From Ruminococcus sp. (lineage in GTDB: Bacteria > Bacillota > Clostridia > Lachnospirales > Lachnospiraceae), in assembly GCA_013911065.1 (NCBI GenBank), contig JACERV010000021.1, forward strand, positions 1 to 64,000: a DNA stretch of 64,000 nt, read 5' to 3'. Below, piece by piece: positions 1 to 8,736 of the stretch (position 1 is the stretch's first letter; every line of letters starts with the position of its first letter). The notes beneath the pieces are model-generated. The model made no database searches. It saw nothing but the letters and a program-made list of their open reading frames with translations, and was not told the DNA's origin. The position numbers and the translations under genes were made by a program.

Positions 1-34
1 TTAGTTAGTTGCATAATTAATTATACCATGAATT

Positions 35-66
35 ACGGACTCTTCGGAGTCCGTTTTTCTGTTTTT
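35..66 (+). terminator. Intrinsic terminator of an upstream gene outside the window
   Basis: An 8-bp stem (ACGGACTC / GAGTCCGT) closed by a TTCG tetraloop is followed by TTTTTCTGTTTTT. It reads as a plus-strand terminator for a gene lying before position 1. Confidence 0.85.
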
Positions 67-71
67 GAATA

Positions 72-111
72 TGAAAATGGAGCGCTGCTCCATAGATGAT
101 TACTCATCTAT
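72..111 (-). terminator. Possible terminator after tRNA-Arg
   Basis: Two adjacent hairpins lie just downstream of the minus-strand tRNA-Arg: an 8-bp stem at 92-111 and a 7-bp ATGGAGC/GCTCCAT stem at 76-92. On the minus strand the second is followed by a short T-rich stretch. This is the likely 3' end of the tRNA-Arg transcript, though the U-tract is weak. Confidence 0.4.
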
Positions 112-135
112 TTTGCAACGCCCCCTTGTTGTTAG

Positions 136-209
136 CGTGCGCGAGAAGATTCGAACTCCCGACCTTCTGGTCCGTAGCCAGACGCTCTATCCAGCTGAGC
201 TACGCGCAC
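136..209 (-). tRNA. tRNA-Arg (anticodon ACG)
   Basis: The reverse complement folds as a cloverleaf with a GTGCGCG/CGCGCAC acceptor stem. The anticodon loop CTACGGA sits between TCTGG and CCAGA, and the T-loop is TTCGAAT. The CCA end is not encoded. Confidence 0.95.
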
Positions 210-289
210 ATGCTGGAACTATTTCGTTCACAGCAGATATTAGTATATAATAAATTAGGTAGCCTGTCAATATATTTTGCAAAAAAACT

Positions 290-1525
290 TTATTGTACCG
301 GACGGAACAGATGTCTGGGAATGCCGTCTACCATAACCGGAGACACATCACCCTGGATAAGGGGGCGGACATAATTAACAAATGCATCGGTCACATAGTT
401 TCCGTCTTCATTTACCCATTCTCTCGGAACAAGCTTCTCGTCATTTGCGATTTTATGCACATCTTTTACCTCGGTGCCGCTTTGATACGGATCATCTGAT
501 AAACGGTTTAATATTACCATCTTGCCGGAATCGCCTTCGTCAGCGGCCTTTACTGCTGCACCGCCCACCTGGTAGGCTTCCAGAATATCTACACGGGATG
601 CACAGTGTGAAGCAGCGCGCTGCAGACTGCTAAGTTCAATGGCCCGTGTCTTGCAGCCAATCTCACCTGCAATGTAGCTTGCCAGATAGCTTGCTGTTCC
701 TGAAAGCTGTTTGTGTCCGAATGCATCTACAAAATCAATACTTTGGCCAAGCTCACATACATAGCGTCCGTCAGCAAGCCGTATACCTTCAGATACTGCT
801 ACTACAACTGATGATTTCATAGACAGAAGTTCCCGGACTTTGAGGTCAAATTTTCCTATATCAAAGGGCAGCTCAGGAAGATAGATTAAATCAGGCCCTG
901 AGCAGTCCTCTCCTCTTGCAAGAGCAGCAGCACCTGTCAGCCAGCCGGCATTGCGTCCCATGATTTCCACAATGGATACAAGCCCCTTCTCATACTCCAG
1001 GCAGAAGCTGTCACGTATAATTTCCTTTACCGAGGTGCCAATATATTTTGCGGCACTTCCGAAGCCCGGTGTGTGGTCGGTGAGTGAAAGGTCATTGTCA
1101 ATGGTCTTGGGACAGCCTATGAAACGGGTTGAGTGTCCGGTGACAATGGCATAATCAGAGAGCTTCTTAATGGTATCCATGGAGTCATTTCCACCGATGT
1201 AAATGAATGCTTCAATATTGAGTTTATCAAGAATACTAAATATTTTTTCATAAACTTCCTTGTTTTCGTGGATTCCAGGAAGTTTGTAGCGGCAGGAGCC
1301 TAAAAAAGCAGCAGGGGTTCTTTTTAGTAATTCTGCGTCCAGTTCCGTGATAATAAATTCGGATAAATCAATATATCTTTCCTGTAACAGTCCCTGGATT
1401 CCATGCATCATTCCATAGACCTTACCTGCACCACGGTCTTTAGCAGTACGGTATACTCCGGCCAGACTGGAATTGATAGCCGCTGTCGGCCCGCCGGATT
1501 GTCCGACGATTACGTTTCCTTTCAT
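290..1525 (-). CDS. pfp: Pyrophosphate-dependent 6-phosphofructokinase
   Basis: This 411-residue enzyme of the PfkA superfamily phosphorylates fructose-6-phosphate in glycolysis. Visible family motifs are the N-terminal VGQSGGPT phosphate-binding loop, GGNDS (the Asp after GGN is where ATP enzymes carry Gly), PKTIDND (the Lys is a hallmark of PPi users) and MGRNAGW. These residues argue for pyrophosphate rather than ATP as phosphoryl donor, making the step reversible. GGAGGT lies 6 bases before the ATG. It is monocistronic, and a second paralogue lies at 45285-46508 on the same strand. Confidence 0.9.
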   Translation of the reverse strand: MKGNVIVGQSGGPTAAINSSLAGVYRTAKDRGAGKVYGMMHGIQGLLQERYIDLSEFIITELDAELLKRTPAAFLGSCRYKLPGIHENKEVYEKIFSILDKLNIEAFIYIGGNDSMDTIKKLSDYAIVTGHSTRFIGCPKTIDNDLSLTDHTPGFGSAAKYIGTSVKEIIRDSFCLEYEKGLVSIVEIMGRNAGWLTGAAALARGEDCSGPDLIYLPELPFDIGKFDLKVRELLSMKSSVVVAVSEGIRLADGRYVCELGQSIDFVDAFGHKQLSGTASYLASYIAGEIGCKTRAIELSSLQRAASHCASRVDILEAYQVGGAAVKAADEGDSGKMVILNRLSDDPYQSGTEVKDVHKIANDEKLVPREWVNEDGNYVTDAFVNYVRPLIQGDVSPVMVDGIPRHLFRPVQ

Positions 1526-1721
1526 GTATGTTACCTCCGTCTCTTGAATTATTGTTTGTCATATTTTTAAAAGAAAACAACTCACAATATTAGTTTAGTG
1601 CATTATGTCTATTTTGTAAACGAGAAAAATAAAAACATAGTGAAAATAGACAAAACACAACATAATCTGACAGGTCCGAGGAGGTAAGAGAATCAGGAAT
1701 CTGGATTTCTTCCTGCATCTA

Positions 1722-1750
1722 TGTACAGGCTGTTTTAAAAATGTTATAAT
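1722..1750 (+). promoter_or_regulatory. Putative promoter for glf-gtrA
   Basis: TGTACA (4 of 6 matches to the -35 consensus) is separated by 17 bases from a perfect TATAAT at 1745-1750. The start site would fall about 30 bases before the hairpin at 1782-1806 and about 80 bases before the glf ATG. The rest of 1526-1721 shows no gene. Confidence 0.5.
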
Positions 1751-1781
1751 GTGGAACATAGTGAGTAAAAACTTCACAACC

Positions 1782-1806
1782 TTATTAAGCATTAGTGGCT
1801 TAATAA
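1782..1806. repeat. Palindromic element, ATTAGTR-loop family, copy 1
   Basis: TTATTAAGC, ATTAGTG, GCTTAATAA: a perfect 9-bp stem around a 7-nt loop. It shares loop and stem logic with the elements at 26709-26733 and 50210-50278. It lies in the presumed 5' untranslated region of glf. Confidence 0.6.
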
Positions 1807-1836
1807 ATATAAGTAACAGAAGCGGAGGATGATGAA

Positions 1837-2934
1837 ATGCATCAGTATGACTATCTGATAGTGGGTGCCGGGCTGTACGGCGCTGTTATGGCCCATGAAC
1901 TGAACAAAAGGGGTGGAAAATGCCTTGTTATCGACAGACGTGAACATATAGCAGGAAATATTTACTGTGAGGACCTGGAAGGAATCCATGTACACAAATA
2001 TGGGGCTCATATTTTCCACACCTCAAATAAAAAAGTATGGGAATATATGAACCAGTTTACTGAGTTTAATAACTATATTAATTCCCCTATTGCGGTTTAT
2101 AAAGATGAATTATATAATCTGCCCTTCAATATGAATACATTCAGTAAAATGTGGGGGATCAGGACTCCCCAGGAAGCGAAGGATATGATTGCAAAGCAGG
2201 TAGCTGAAACAGGAATTACGGAACCTGCAAACCTGGAAGAGCAGGCATTATCTCTTGGAGGCAGGGATGTCTATGAAAAGCTGATAAAGGGATATACAGA
2301 AAAGCAGTGGGGCAGAGACTGTAAAGAACTTCCGGCATTTATTATTAAAAGACTGCCATTTAGGTTCACATATGACAATAACTATTTTAATGACAGGTAT
2401 CAGGGGATTCCAATTGGCGGATACACTGGAGTAGTTGAGAAGATGCTGGATGGCATAGAAGTAAGAACAGGCGTGGATTTCTTTGACTTCAGGAAGGAAA
2501 ATCCGGATATTGCAAATACCATTATATTCACCGGGATGATAGATGAATATTTTGACTACCAACTGGGGGCGCTGCAGTACCGTTCCGTAAGATTTGAGAC
2601 AGAGGTTCTTGACTGCGATAATTATCAGGGAAATGCTGTTGTCAATTATACAGAAAGGGAAGTGCCCTATACCAGAATCATTGAGCATAAGCACTTTGAA
2701 TTTGGAAAGCAGGAAAAGACTGTGATTTCCAGAGAGTATTCCTCAGAGTGGGAAGTAGGAATGGATCCATACTATCCGGTTAATGATGAACAGAACAACA
2801 AGCTGTTTGAACAGTATAAAAAGCTGGCTGCAAAAGAAAAAAATGTAATCTTCGGCGGAAGGCTGGGAGACTATAAATACTATGATATGGATAAAGTTGT
2901 GGAAGCAGCATTAAGCAGGCTGGAAGAGATATAA
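1837..2934 (+). CDS. glf: UDP-galactopyranose mutase
   Basis: This 365-residue flavoprotein converts UDP-galactopyranose to UDP-galactofuranose, the donor for galactofuranose-containing cell-surface glycans. The N-terminus carries a Rossmann FAD-binding motif (VGAGLYGAVMA), followed by the family signature region RREHIAGN and YGAHIFHTS. The C-terminal part ends with GGRLGDYKYYDMD, typical of Glf. Length matches the family. GGAGG lies 9 bases before the ATG. It is followed after 14 bases by a GtrA-like gene, which suggests a surface-polysaccharide pair, although no glycosyltransferase adjoins it. Confidence 0.95.
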   Translation: MHQYDYLIVGAGLYGAVMAHELNKRGGKCLVIDRREHIAGNIYCEDLEGIHVHKYGAHIFHTSNKKVWEYMNQFTEFNNYINSPIAVYKDELYNLPFNMNTFSKMWGIRTPQEAKDMIAKQVAETGITEPANLEEQALSLGGRDVYEKLIKGYTEKQWGRDCKELPAFIIKRLPFRFTYDNNYFNDRYQGIPIGGYTGVVEKMLDGIEVRTGVDFFDFRKENPDIANTIIFTGMIDEYFDYQLGALQYRSVRFETEVLDCDNYQGNAVVNYTEREVPYTRIIEHKHFEFGKQEKTVISREYSSEWEVGMDPYYPVNDEQNNKLFEQYKKLAAKEKNVIFGGRLGDYKYYDMDKVVEAALSRLEEI

Positions 2935-2948
2935 GGGAAGGCAAAAGC

Positions 2949-3356
2949 GTGGACAATAAGAAAAAGACAAGCCTGTGGAAGCAGATTATCCGGTTTGCAG
3001 TCGTGGGTGGAAGTGCGTTCCTGATAGATTACAGCATTATGATATTGCTCACAGAATTTTTTGGGATTAACTATTTGATTTCTAATGCAATATCATTTAC
3101 AATTTCGGTTATTTATAATTACCTTCTGAGCGTTCATTGGGTGTTTGATGTAAATGGAGGCAGAAGCCAAACACAGGATTTTCTTGTATTTATTATCCTA
3201 AGCGTCATTGGATTGGGGATAAATCAATTAATTATGTGGCTGTGTGTGGATAAAATTGGTATATTTTATATGATTTCCAAAATTGGGGCTACCGGAGTAA
3301 CCATGGTGTATAACTTTATTACCAGAAAAATATTTTTAGAAAATGAGAAAATGTAA
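2949..3356 (+). CDS. GtrA family membrane protein
   Basis: This 135-residue protein has four hydrophobic segments and the GtrA-family opening (RFAVVGGSAFLIDYSIM) near residue 12. Members are thought to help move lipid-linked sugars across the membrane for surface glycosylation. The start is GTG, chosen because a GGGAAGG-type binding site lies just upstream and the gene follows glf by 14 bases. Co-transcription with glf fits a role in galactofuranose or other glycan export, but the exact substrate cannot be read from sequence. Confidence 0.85.
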   Translation: MDNKKKTSLWKQIIRFAVVGGSAFLIDYSIMILLTEFFGINYLISNAISFTISVIYNYLLSVHWVFDVNGGRSQTQDFLVFIILSVIGLGINQLIMWLCVDKIGIFYMISKIGATGVTMVYNFITRKIFLENEKM

Positions 3357-3379
3357 ACATAATCCTGTGAATTTTTGTG

Positions 3380-3428
3380 CAGCACACGGCATAGTCAGTT
3401 TTGGCTATGCCGTGTGCTGTTTCTTTTG
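3380..3428 (+). terminator. Intrinsic terminator after glf-gtrA
   Basis: A perfect 15-bp stem (arms 3380-3394 and 3405-3419) is followed by TTTCTTTTGTT. It separates the glf pair from the sugar locus. Confidence 0.9.
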
Positions 3429-3599
3429 TTGTCACATTCCGTCTGCCCATTTTGTTCTAAATCTAAAATAGGTAAGAAAATTATATAATCAGGACACTTT
3501 ATTAAATATCCAAATATTTTCATCAATGATAGTATATTAAATAACAGTTCGGCCGTGTTTATGGTTAAATTGTCATATTAGATTATAGGAGGGAAGGAA

Positions 3600-4946
3600 A
3601 TGAAAAAGAGAGTGAAAAAAATTGCAGGATTACTTATGGCTGCAACAATGGTTGTCTCATTGGCTGCAGGATGTGGTGCAGGGACGGAAAGTGATTCTGC
3701 CGAGACAACTTCAGGAGAGAAGACCAGTGGTGACGGAAAGGAGATCGTATTCTGGAATATTGGTACGGAAGAAGTGGATAAGGCAATTTATGATAAGGCT
3801 ATTGACCTCTACAATAGCACAACAGACTCGGGGTACACTGTTACTAGCGTGCCGACACAGAATGATACATATAAAGAAAAGCTTATTATAGCAATGAGCT
3901 CTGGTGAGTGTCCGGATATGTACTTGAGCTGGTCAGGGGGACCAATGAATGAATACATTAAGTCGGGATATGCTCAGCCCATTACAGATTTATTTAATAA
4001 GAGTGAACTTCCCGACAGACTTATGGATGCAGCTATAGCCCAGGCAAAATATAAGGATGATATCTATGCCGTTCCATTCATGAATGTTTCATTATCCGGT
4101 ATCTACTATAACAAAGACTTATTTGCCGAACATGGCTTAGAAGTTCCTAAGACAATTGGGGAATTAGAAAAAGTGTGTGATACTTTTGTAGAAAATGGGA
4201 TCACTCCTTTTGCCCTTGCTAATTCAACAAAATGGACGGGATCTATGTATTTCATGAATTTGGCTGCCAGAAAAGGGGGACTTGAACCTTTTAATGATGC
4301 GGTCGCCGGAACTGGAACTTTTGAAGATGAAAGCTTTATCTATGCCGGAGAGAAAATAGCAGAATGGACAGAAAAGGGCTATTTCCCGGAGGGAGTAAAT
4401 TCATTAAGTGAAGACGACGGACAGGCAAGGCAGTTGTTATATCAGGAAAAAGCGGCCATGGATTTGATTGGTTCATGGTATACAGGTCTGATTCAACAGG
4501 ACAGTGAAGAGTTTTATGAAAAGATGGGGTGGTTTCCATTCCCGGCACTGGAAGGCTCAGATGCCGACCCATCTATTATGATTGGAACAATTGGTGATAA
4601 TTTCATTTCGTTTAACTGTAAAGATGAAAAGCTGGCAGCAGCATTTGACTGTGCCACAAAATTCTCTGAAGAAGAGATAGTAGACTTTATGGTTGAAAGT
4701 GGTAAAACTCCTCCAATCAAAGGTATAGAGAAGAAGATTACAGATCCTATCAGTAAGCTTGTTGTTGAAGCGGCCAACAGTGCATCAGCTACTCAATTAT
4801 GGTATGACCAATATCTTCCGCCGGCGGTGGCACAAGTACATTTGGATACAAGCCAGGAGCTGTTTGGTTTGACCATGAAACCTGACGAGGCTGCGAAGCA
4901 GATGCAGGAGGCTATGAAAGAATATTTGGAAGAATCTGCAGAGTAG
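3600..4946 (+). CDS. Sugar ABC transporter substrate-binding lipoprotein
   Basis: This 448-residue extracellular binding protein belongs to the family-1 solute-binding proteins. The signal peptide ends in a lipobox (LAAGC, Cys25), followed by a Ser/Thr/Gly-rich linker, so the protein should be anchored outside the membrane. Mature sequence features such as YAVPFMNVSLSGIYYNKDLF and the late region preceding QMQEAMKEYLEE are typical of oligosaccharide binders. It heads an operon with two permeases and two intracellular glycosidases, so the ligand is inferred to be a beta-linked oligosaccharide. No ATPase gene is present here, which is common for systems sharing MsmK. Confidence 0.93.
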   Translation: MKKRVKKIAGLLMAATMVVSLAAGCGAGTESDSAETTSGEKTSGDGKEIVFWNIGTEEVDKAIYDKAIDLYNSTTDSGYTVTSVPTQNDTYKEKLIIAMSSGECPDMYLSWSGGPMNEYIKSGYAQPITDLFNKSELPDRLMDAAIAQAKYKDDIYAVPFMNVSLSGIYYNKDLFAEHGLEVPKTIGELEKVCDTFVENGITPFALANSTKWTGSMYFMNLAARKGGLEPFNDAVAGTGTFEDESFIYAGEKIAEWTEKGYFPEGVNSLSEDDGQARQLLYQEKAAMDLIGSWYTGLIQQDSEEFYEKMGWFPFPALEGSDADPSIMIGTIGDNFISFNCKDEKLAAAFDCATKFSEEEIVDFMVESGKTPPIKGIEKKITDPISKLVVEAANSASATQLWYDQYLPPAVAQVHLDTSQELFGLTMKPDEAAKQMQEAMKEYLEESAE

Positions 4947-5010
4947 AGGCTTTCAGCAGCCTTGCGTCAAATACGCAAGGCTGCTCGAATGGGAATGAGG
5001 AGGAAATGCG

Positions 5011-5916
5011 ATGGAAAAAGGAGTAATTTCTTTGGCAGCTAGGAGAAAGCGGGAGATTCATACAGCGGCCATCATGTTTTTGCTGCCTGTTGCAGTTTTA
5101 ATGGCTATCTATATCTTTTATCCCATTATAGATACCTTTATCACCAGCTTCTATAAGTGGAATGGAATATCGGCAGATAAAAGTATGGTGGGATTTAGGA
5201 ATTGGGCCAAACTGATAGCGGATCAGAACTTTTGGACTGCATTTAAGAATAATATTGTTGTCATGGTTTTATCCATCTGTATTCAGATACCAATTGGTCT
5301 GGCTCTGGCTACATTGATTGATTTTGGTGGAAAAAGAATGACAATCTTTAAAGTATTATGGTTTATTCCTCTTTTAATGTCATCTGTGGCAATTGGATTT
5401 CTGTTTACTTATGCACTGGCTACCAATGGAGGTATCTTTAGTGCAATCTCTCAGTTATTTGGCAGGGGAAATATTGACCTGCTGGGAAATCCAAATACTG
5501 CGCTTTTTACGGTAATCGGTGTCATAGCGTGGCAGTTTACTCCTTTTTATATGGTGTATTGCATGGCTGCATATAGCAATATTTCCACCGATGTGTATGA
5601 GGCGGCTATAATTGACGGTGCCAACAAAGGGCAGTATTTTAGAAAGATTGCGTTCCCACTGCTTACCCCCTCCCTGAAAAGTGCAGCAATCTTGTCGATG
5701 GTAGGGTCGCTGAAATACTTTGATCTGGTTTATGTTATGACCAATGGGGGCCCGGGAACATCTACGGAATTGATGGCAACATATATGTATAAGCAGTCCT
5801 TTGTTAAATTCAATATGGGATATGGCTCTGCAGTTGCAGGGGGGATGTTTATACTGATTACGGTGGTCTCTTTACTGACAATGAAATTATTAAATAGGGA
5901 TAGGGGGAGAGAGTAA
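5011..5916 (+). CDS. Sugar ABC transporter permease (MalF/UgpA type)
   Basis: This 301-residue inner-membrane protein has about six transmembrane helices. The cytoplasmic EAA loop (YEAAIIDGANKGQYFRKIAFPLL, near residue 200) contacts the ATPase. It is the first of two permeases forming the channel for the binding protein at 3600. The gene starts 64 bases after the binding-protein stop, following a small inverted repeat (CCTTGCG...CGCAAGG) that may tune expression between the binding protein and the permeases. AGGAGG lies before the ATG. The next permease starts 2 bases after its stop. Confidence 0.93.
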   Translation: MEKGVISLAARRKREIHTAAIMFLLPVAVLMAIYIFYPIIDTFITSFYKWNGISADKSMVGFRNWAKLIADQNFWTAFKNNIVVMVLSICIQIPIGLALATLIDFGGKRMTIFKVLWFIPLLMSSVAIGFLFTYALATNGGIFSAISQLFGRGNIDLLGNPNTALFTVIGVIAWQFTPFYMVYCMAAYSNISTDVYEAAIIDGANKGQYFRKIAFPLLTPSLKSAAILSMVGSLKYFDLVYVMTNGGPGTSTELMATYMYKQSFVKFNMGYGSAVAGGMFILITVVSLLTMKLLNRDRGRE

Positions 5917-5918
5917 CC

Positions 5919-6758
5919 ATGAACGCTATCACATTAAGAAGCAGAGTTTGCAGGATAGTGGCTGTGATTTTCGGGATTTTTTGGACAGTTATATCCCTAT
6001 TGCCATTTCTGTTTATGGGTTTGAACTCCTTTAAAGAGAAATTTGAAATGATGACAAAGGGAGTATTCGCATTGCCGGATGGCTTTTATTTGGAAAATTA
6101 TAAGGCCGTGTTTCAAGGGAATTTTTTTAGGTTCTTTTTCAATAGTGTTGTTGTATTGGCTGTGTCCCTTTTAATACTATTGTTTATTGCGGCCTGTGCC
6201 TCTTATCCGCTGTCTAGATTTAAGTTTAAATTGGCTTCACCTATATATGCACTGATTGTAGCATGCATGTCCATCCCTATACATATTACATTGATTCCGG
6301 TTTTTAAGATGTCAAAAAATATGGGAATATATGATTCTATTTGGGCATTAATTGGACCTTATATTGCCACGGCAATTCCGATTTCTGTTTTTATTCTTAC
6401 AAGTTTTATGAGGGAAATACCGAAAGAAATAGAGGAAGCTGCACAAATAGATGGATGCAGCCGGTATGCTACATTTTTTCGGGTAATGCTCCCTCTGTCA
6501 AAGCCGGGGCTTGCCACACTGGCAATTTATAATGGAGTAAATATGTGGAATGAATTTAGTTTTGCATATACCCTGACACAATCATCAGCCAACAGAACAT
6601 TGCCTTTAGCTGTATGGGAATTCCAGGGGCAGTACTCTATGAATATGCCTATGATCATGTCAGTTCTTACGCTGACGGTAATCCCCATGATTCTACTGTT
6701 TATCTTCGCCCAGGATAAGCTGGTGAAGGGTATGACTGCAGGGGCAGTAAAAGGTTAA
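5919..6758 (+). CDS. Sugar ABC transporter permease (MalG/UgpE type)
   Basis: This 279-residue second permease has about six membrane helices and an EAA loop (EIEEAAQIDGCSRYATFFRVMLPL, near residue 170). It starts two bases after the stop of the first permease, so translation is probably coupled. Together with genes at 3600 and 5011 it forms a carbohydrate uptake type 1 importer lacking its own ATPase. The operon continues after 31 bases into the GH120 gene, which supports import of an oligosaccharide for intracellular hydrolysis. Confidence 0.93.
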   Translation: MNAITLRSRVCRIVAVIFGIFWTVISLLPFLFMGLNSFKEKFEMMTKGVFALPDGFYLENYKAVFQGNFFRFFFNSVVVLAVSLLILLFIAACASYPLSRFKFKLASPIYALIVACMSIPIHITLIPVFKMSKNMGIYDSIWALIGPYIATAIPISVFILTSFMREIPKEIEEAAQIDGCSRYATFFRVMLPLSKPGLATLAIYNGVNMWNEFSFAYTLTQSSANRTLPLAVWEFQGQYSMNMPMIMSVLTLTVIPMILLFIFAQDKLVKGMTAGAVKG

Positions 6759-6789
6759 CTAATAAAATAGACTAGATAAGGAGAACGTT

Positions 6790-8733
6790 ATGGGAAGAGA
6801 AATTCATGTATCTAAAAATGGGGCTGATTCTTTTGCAGGAACAAAGGATCAGCCGTTCCAGACAATATCCAGGGCAGCGGAGACTGCAAAGGCCGGGGAT
6901 ACGGTGATTGTACACGAGGGTGAATACCGTGAGTGGGTTAGGCCTGCGCGTGGCGGTGACAGTCATATTAATAGAATTATTTACCAGGCGGCCAAAGGGG
7001 AGAAGGTTGTTATTAAAGGTTCGGAAAAAGTGGATGATTGGGAGTTAGTGGAAGGAACCGTATGGAAGGCTGTAATTATGAACAGCATTTTTGGTGATTA
7101 CAACCCATACAAAGAAGTACTTTCCGGCGACTGGCTCATATATCCTTCAGACAGAACGCTCCATTGCGGAGATGTGTATTTAAATGGTAAGTCCTTCTAT
7201 GAGGCAAGCTCTCTTGACGAAGTAAAGAATCCTGTTATGCGCATAGAAGGGGAAAACCCACCATGGACGAAGCATAAAGAACCATTACTTCATCCGGAGG
7301 ATTCTGTCTTCCAATGGTATAGTGAAGTGGGAGATGAGACTACCGTTATCTATGCAAACTTTCAGGGTGCAGACCCCAATAAGGAAACGGTAGAAATTAA
7401 TGCAAGAAAATGCTGTTTCTACCCCGAGAAGACAGGAAGGAATTATATTACTGTCCGGGGATTTGAAATGGCACAGGCAGCCACGCCATGGACACCGCCT
7501 ACTGCAGACCAGCCGGGGCTTTTAGGGGCGAATTGGAGTAAAGGATGGATTGTAGAAGACAATATCATCCATGACTCCAAGTGCAGTGGAATCAGTATAG
7601 GAAAAGAGGAGTCTACAGGGCATAATTTATGTACATACACCCATAGAAAGCCTGGATATCAATACCAGATGGAAGCTGTTTTCAGAGCTTTGCAGATTGG
7701 CTGGAGCAAGGAGAAGATAGGCTCACACATTATTCGGAATAATACAATCTACGATTGCGGGCAGAATGGAATTGTAGGTCATCTGGGTTGTGTATTTAGT
7801 GAAATCTATAATAATCATATTTACAATATTGGGATAAAGCATGAATATTTTGGGTATGAGATTGCAGGTATTAAGTTACATGCATGTATAGATGTGCAGA
7901 TTCACCACAACCGTATTCATAATACTACATTAGGAATATGGCTGGACTGGCAGGTACAGGGAACAAGAATCAGCAAGAACTTGTTTTATGCAAATGACAG
8001 GGATTTGATGATTGAAGTTACCCACGGTCCTCATCTGGTAGATCACAACATCTTTGCTTCTGAATACAACTTTGATAATATTGCCCAGGGCGGAGCTTTT
8101 GTAAATAATCTCTATTGCGGAACAATGCGCCGTGAGCCGGTATTGGACAGGGCAACACCTTATCACTTCCCACATTCTACCCAGGTTATGGGAACAACTT
8201 TCGTATTTGGCGGAGATGACAGATGGTATCAAAATATCTTTGTGGGAGGGGGAAAAACTTATACAGAACAATCCCTGTGCGGTACTTCAGATTATAATGG
8301 GAGTCCAAACTGTTTAGTGGAATATGCAGAGCGGATTGCATCCTTAGGCAATGGAGACCATGAGCAGTTTATGAAAGTAAAGGATCCGGTATACATTAAC
8401 AACAATGCTTACCTTAGGGGAGCAAAAGCTTATGAGGGTGAGTTGGATAATATAATCAGTGAATATAATCCGGAGATAAAGGTTATAGAAGAAAGTGGGA
8501 AAGTTTATCTGGAAATGCTTGTAACAAAAGAATTGCTGAATAAAAAATATGGCATTCTTTCAACAAATAACCTTTCCATGACACGGATTGTAGAGGGTGT
8601 TTTCGACAATCCGGATGGAAGCGAGATTGTATTTGATACGGATTACAACGGAAATAAAAGGGATGGGGATACATTGATTGGACCTTTTGCGGATTTGAAA
8701 GAAGGACTTAACCGGATTGAGGTATGGAGGTAA
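6790..8733 (+). CDS. GH120 family beta-xylosidase-like glycosidase (parallel beta-helix)
   Basis: This 647-residue cytoplasmic protein (no signal peptide) has a right-handed parallel beta-helix architecture. From memory it closely resembles the GH120 beta-xylosidase XylC of Thermoanaerobacterium, with long shared stretches such as ATPWTPPTADQPGL, GSHIIRNNTIYDCGQN and GIKLHA. Asp386 in the WLDW motif and Glu409 in IEVTHGP are spaced 23 residues apart, the same as the nucleophile (Asp382) and acid/base (Glu405) reported for XylC. It probably removes xylose from imported xylo-oligosaccharides. It starts 31 bases after the permease. Related beta-helix activities cannot be fully excluded. Confidence 0.85.
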   Translation: MGREIHVSKNGADSFAGTKDQPFQTISRAAETAKAGDTVIVHEGEYREWVRPARGGDSHINRIIYQAAKGEKVVIKGSEKVDDWELVEGTVWKAVIMNSIFGDYNPYKEVLSGDWLIYPSDRTLHCGDVYLNGKSFYEASSLDEVKNPVMRIEGENPPWTKHKEPLLHPEDSVFQWYSEVGDETTVIYANFQGADPNKETVEINARKCCFYPEKTGRNYITVRGFEMAQAATPWTPPTADQPGLLGANWSKGWIVEDNIIHDSKCSGISIGKEESTGHNLCTYTHRKPGYQYQMEAVFRALQIGWSKEKIGSHIIRNNTIYDCGQNGIVGHLGCVFSEIYNNHIYNIGIKHEYFGYEIAGIKLHACIDVQIHHNRIHNTTLGIWLDWQVQGTRISKNLFYANDRDLMIEVTHGPHLVDHNIFASEYNFDNIAQGGAFVNNLYCGTMRREPVLDRATPYHFPHSTQVMGTTFVFGGDDRWYQNIFVGGGKTYTEQSLCGTSDYNGSPNCLVEYAERIASLGNGDHEQFMKVKDPVYINNNAYLRGAKAYEGELDNIISEYNPEIKVIEESGKVYLEMLVTKELLNKKYGILSTNNLSMTRIVEGVFDNPDGSEIVFDTDYNGNKRDGDTLIGPFADLKEGLNRIEVWR

Positions 8734-8736
8734 GCC

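Noticed and set aside
65..250. Open frames across 65-374 on the plus strand
   Set aside because: They run antisense through the tRNA-Arg gene and have no ribosome site.
1595..1792. A 65-residue minus-strand frame between the first pfp and glf
   Set aside because: No ribosome site, biased hydrophobic composition from AT-rich DNA, and it overlaps the glf promoter region.
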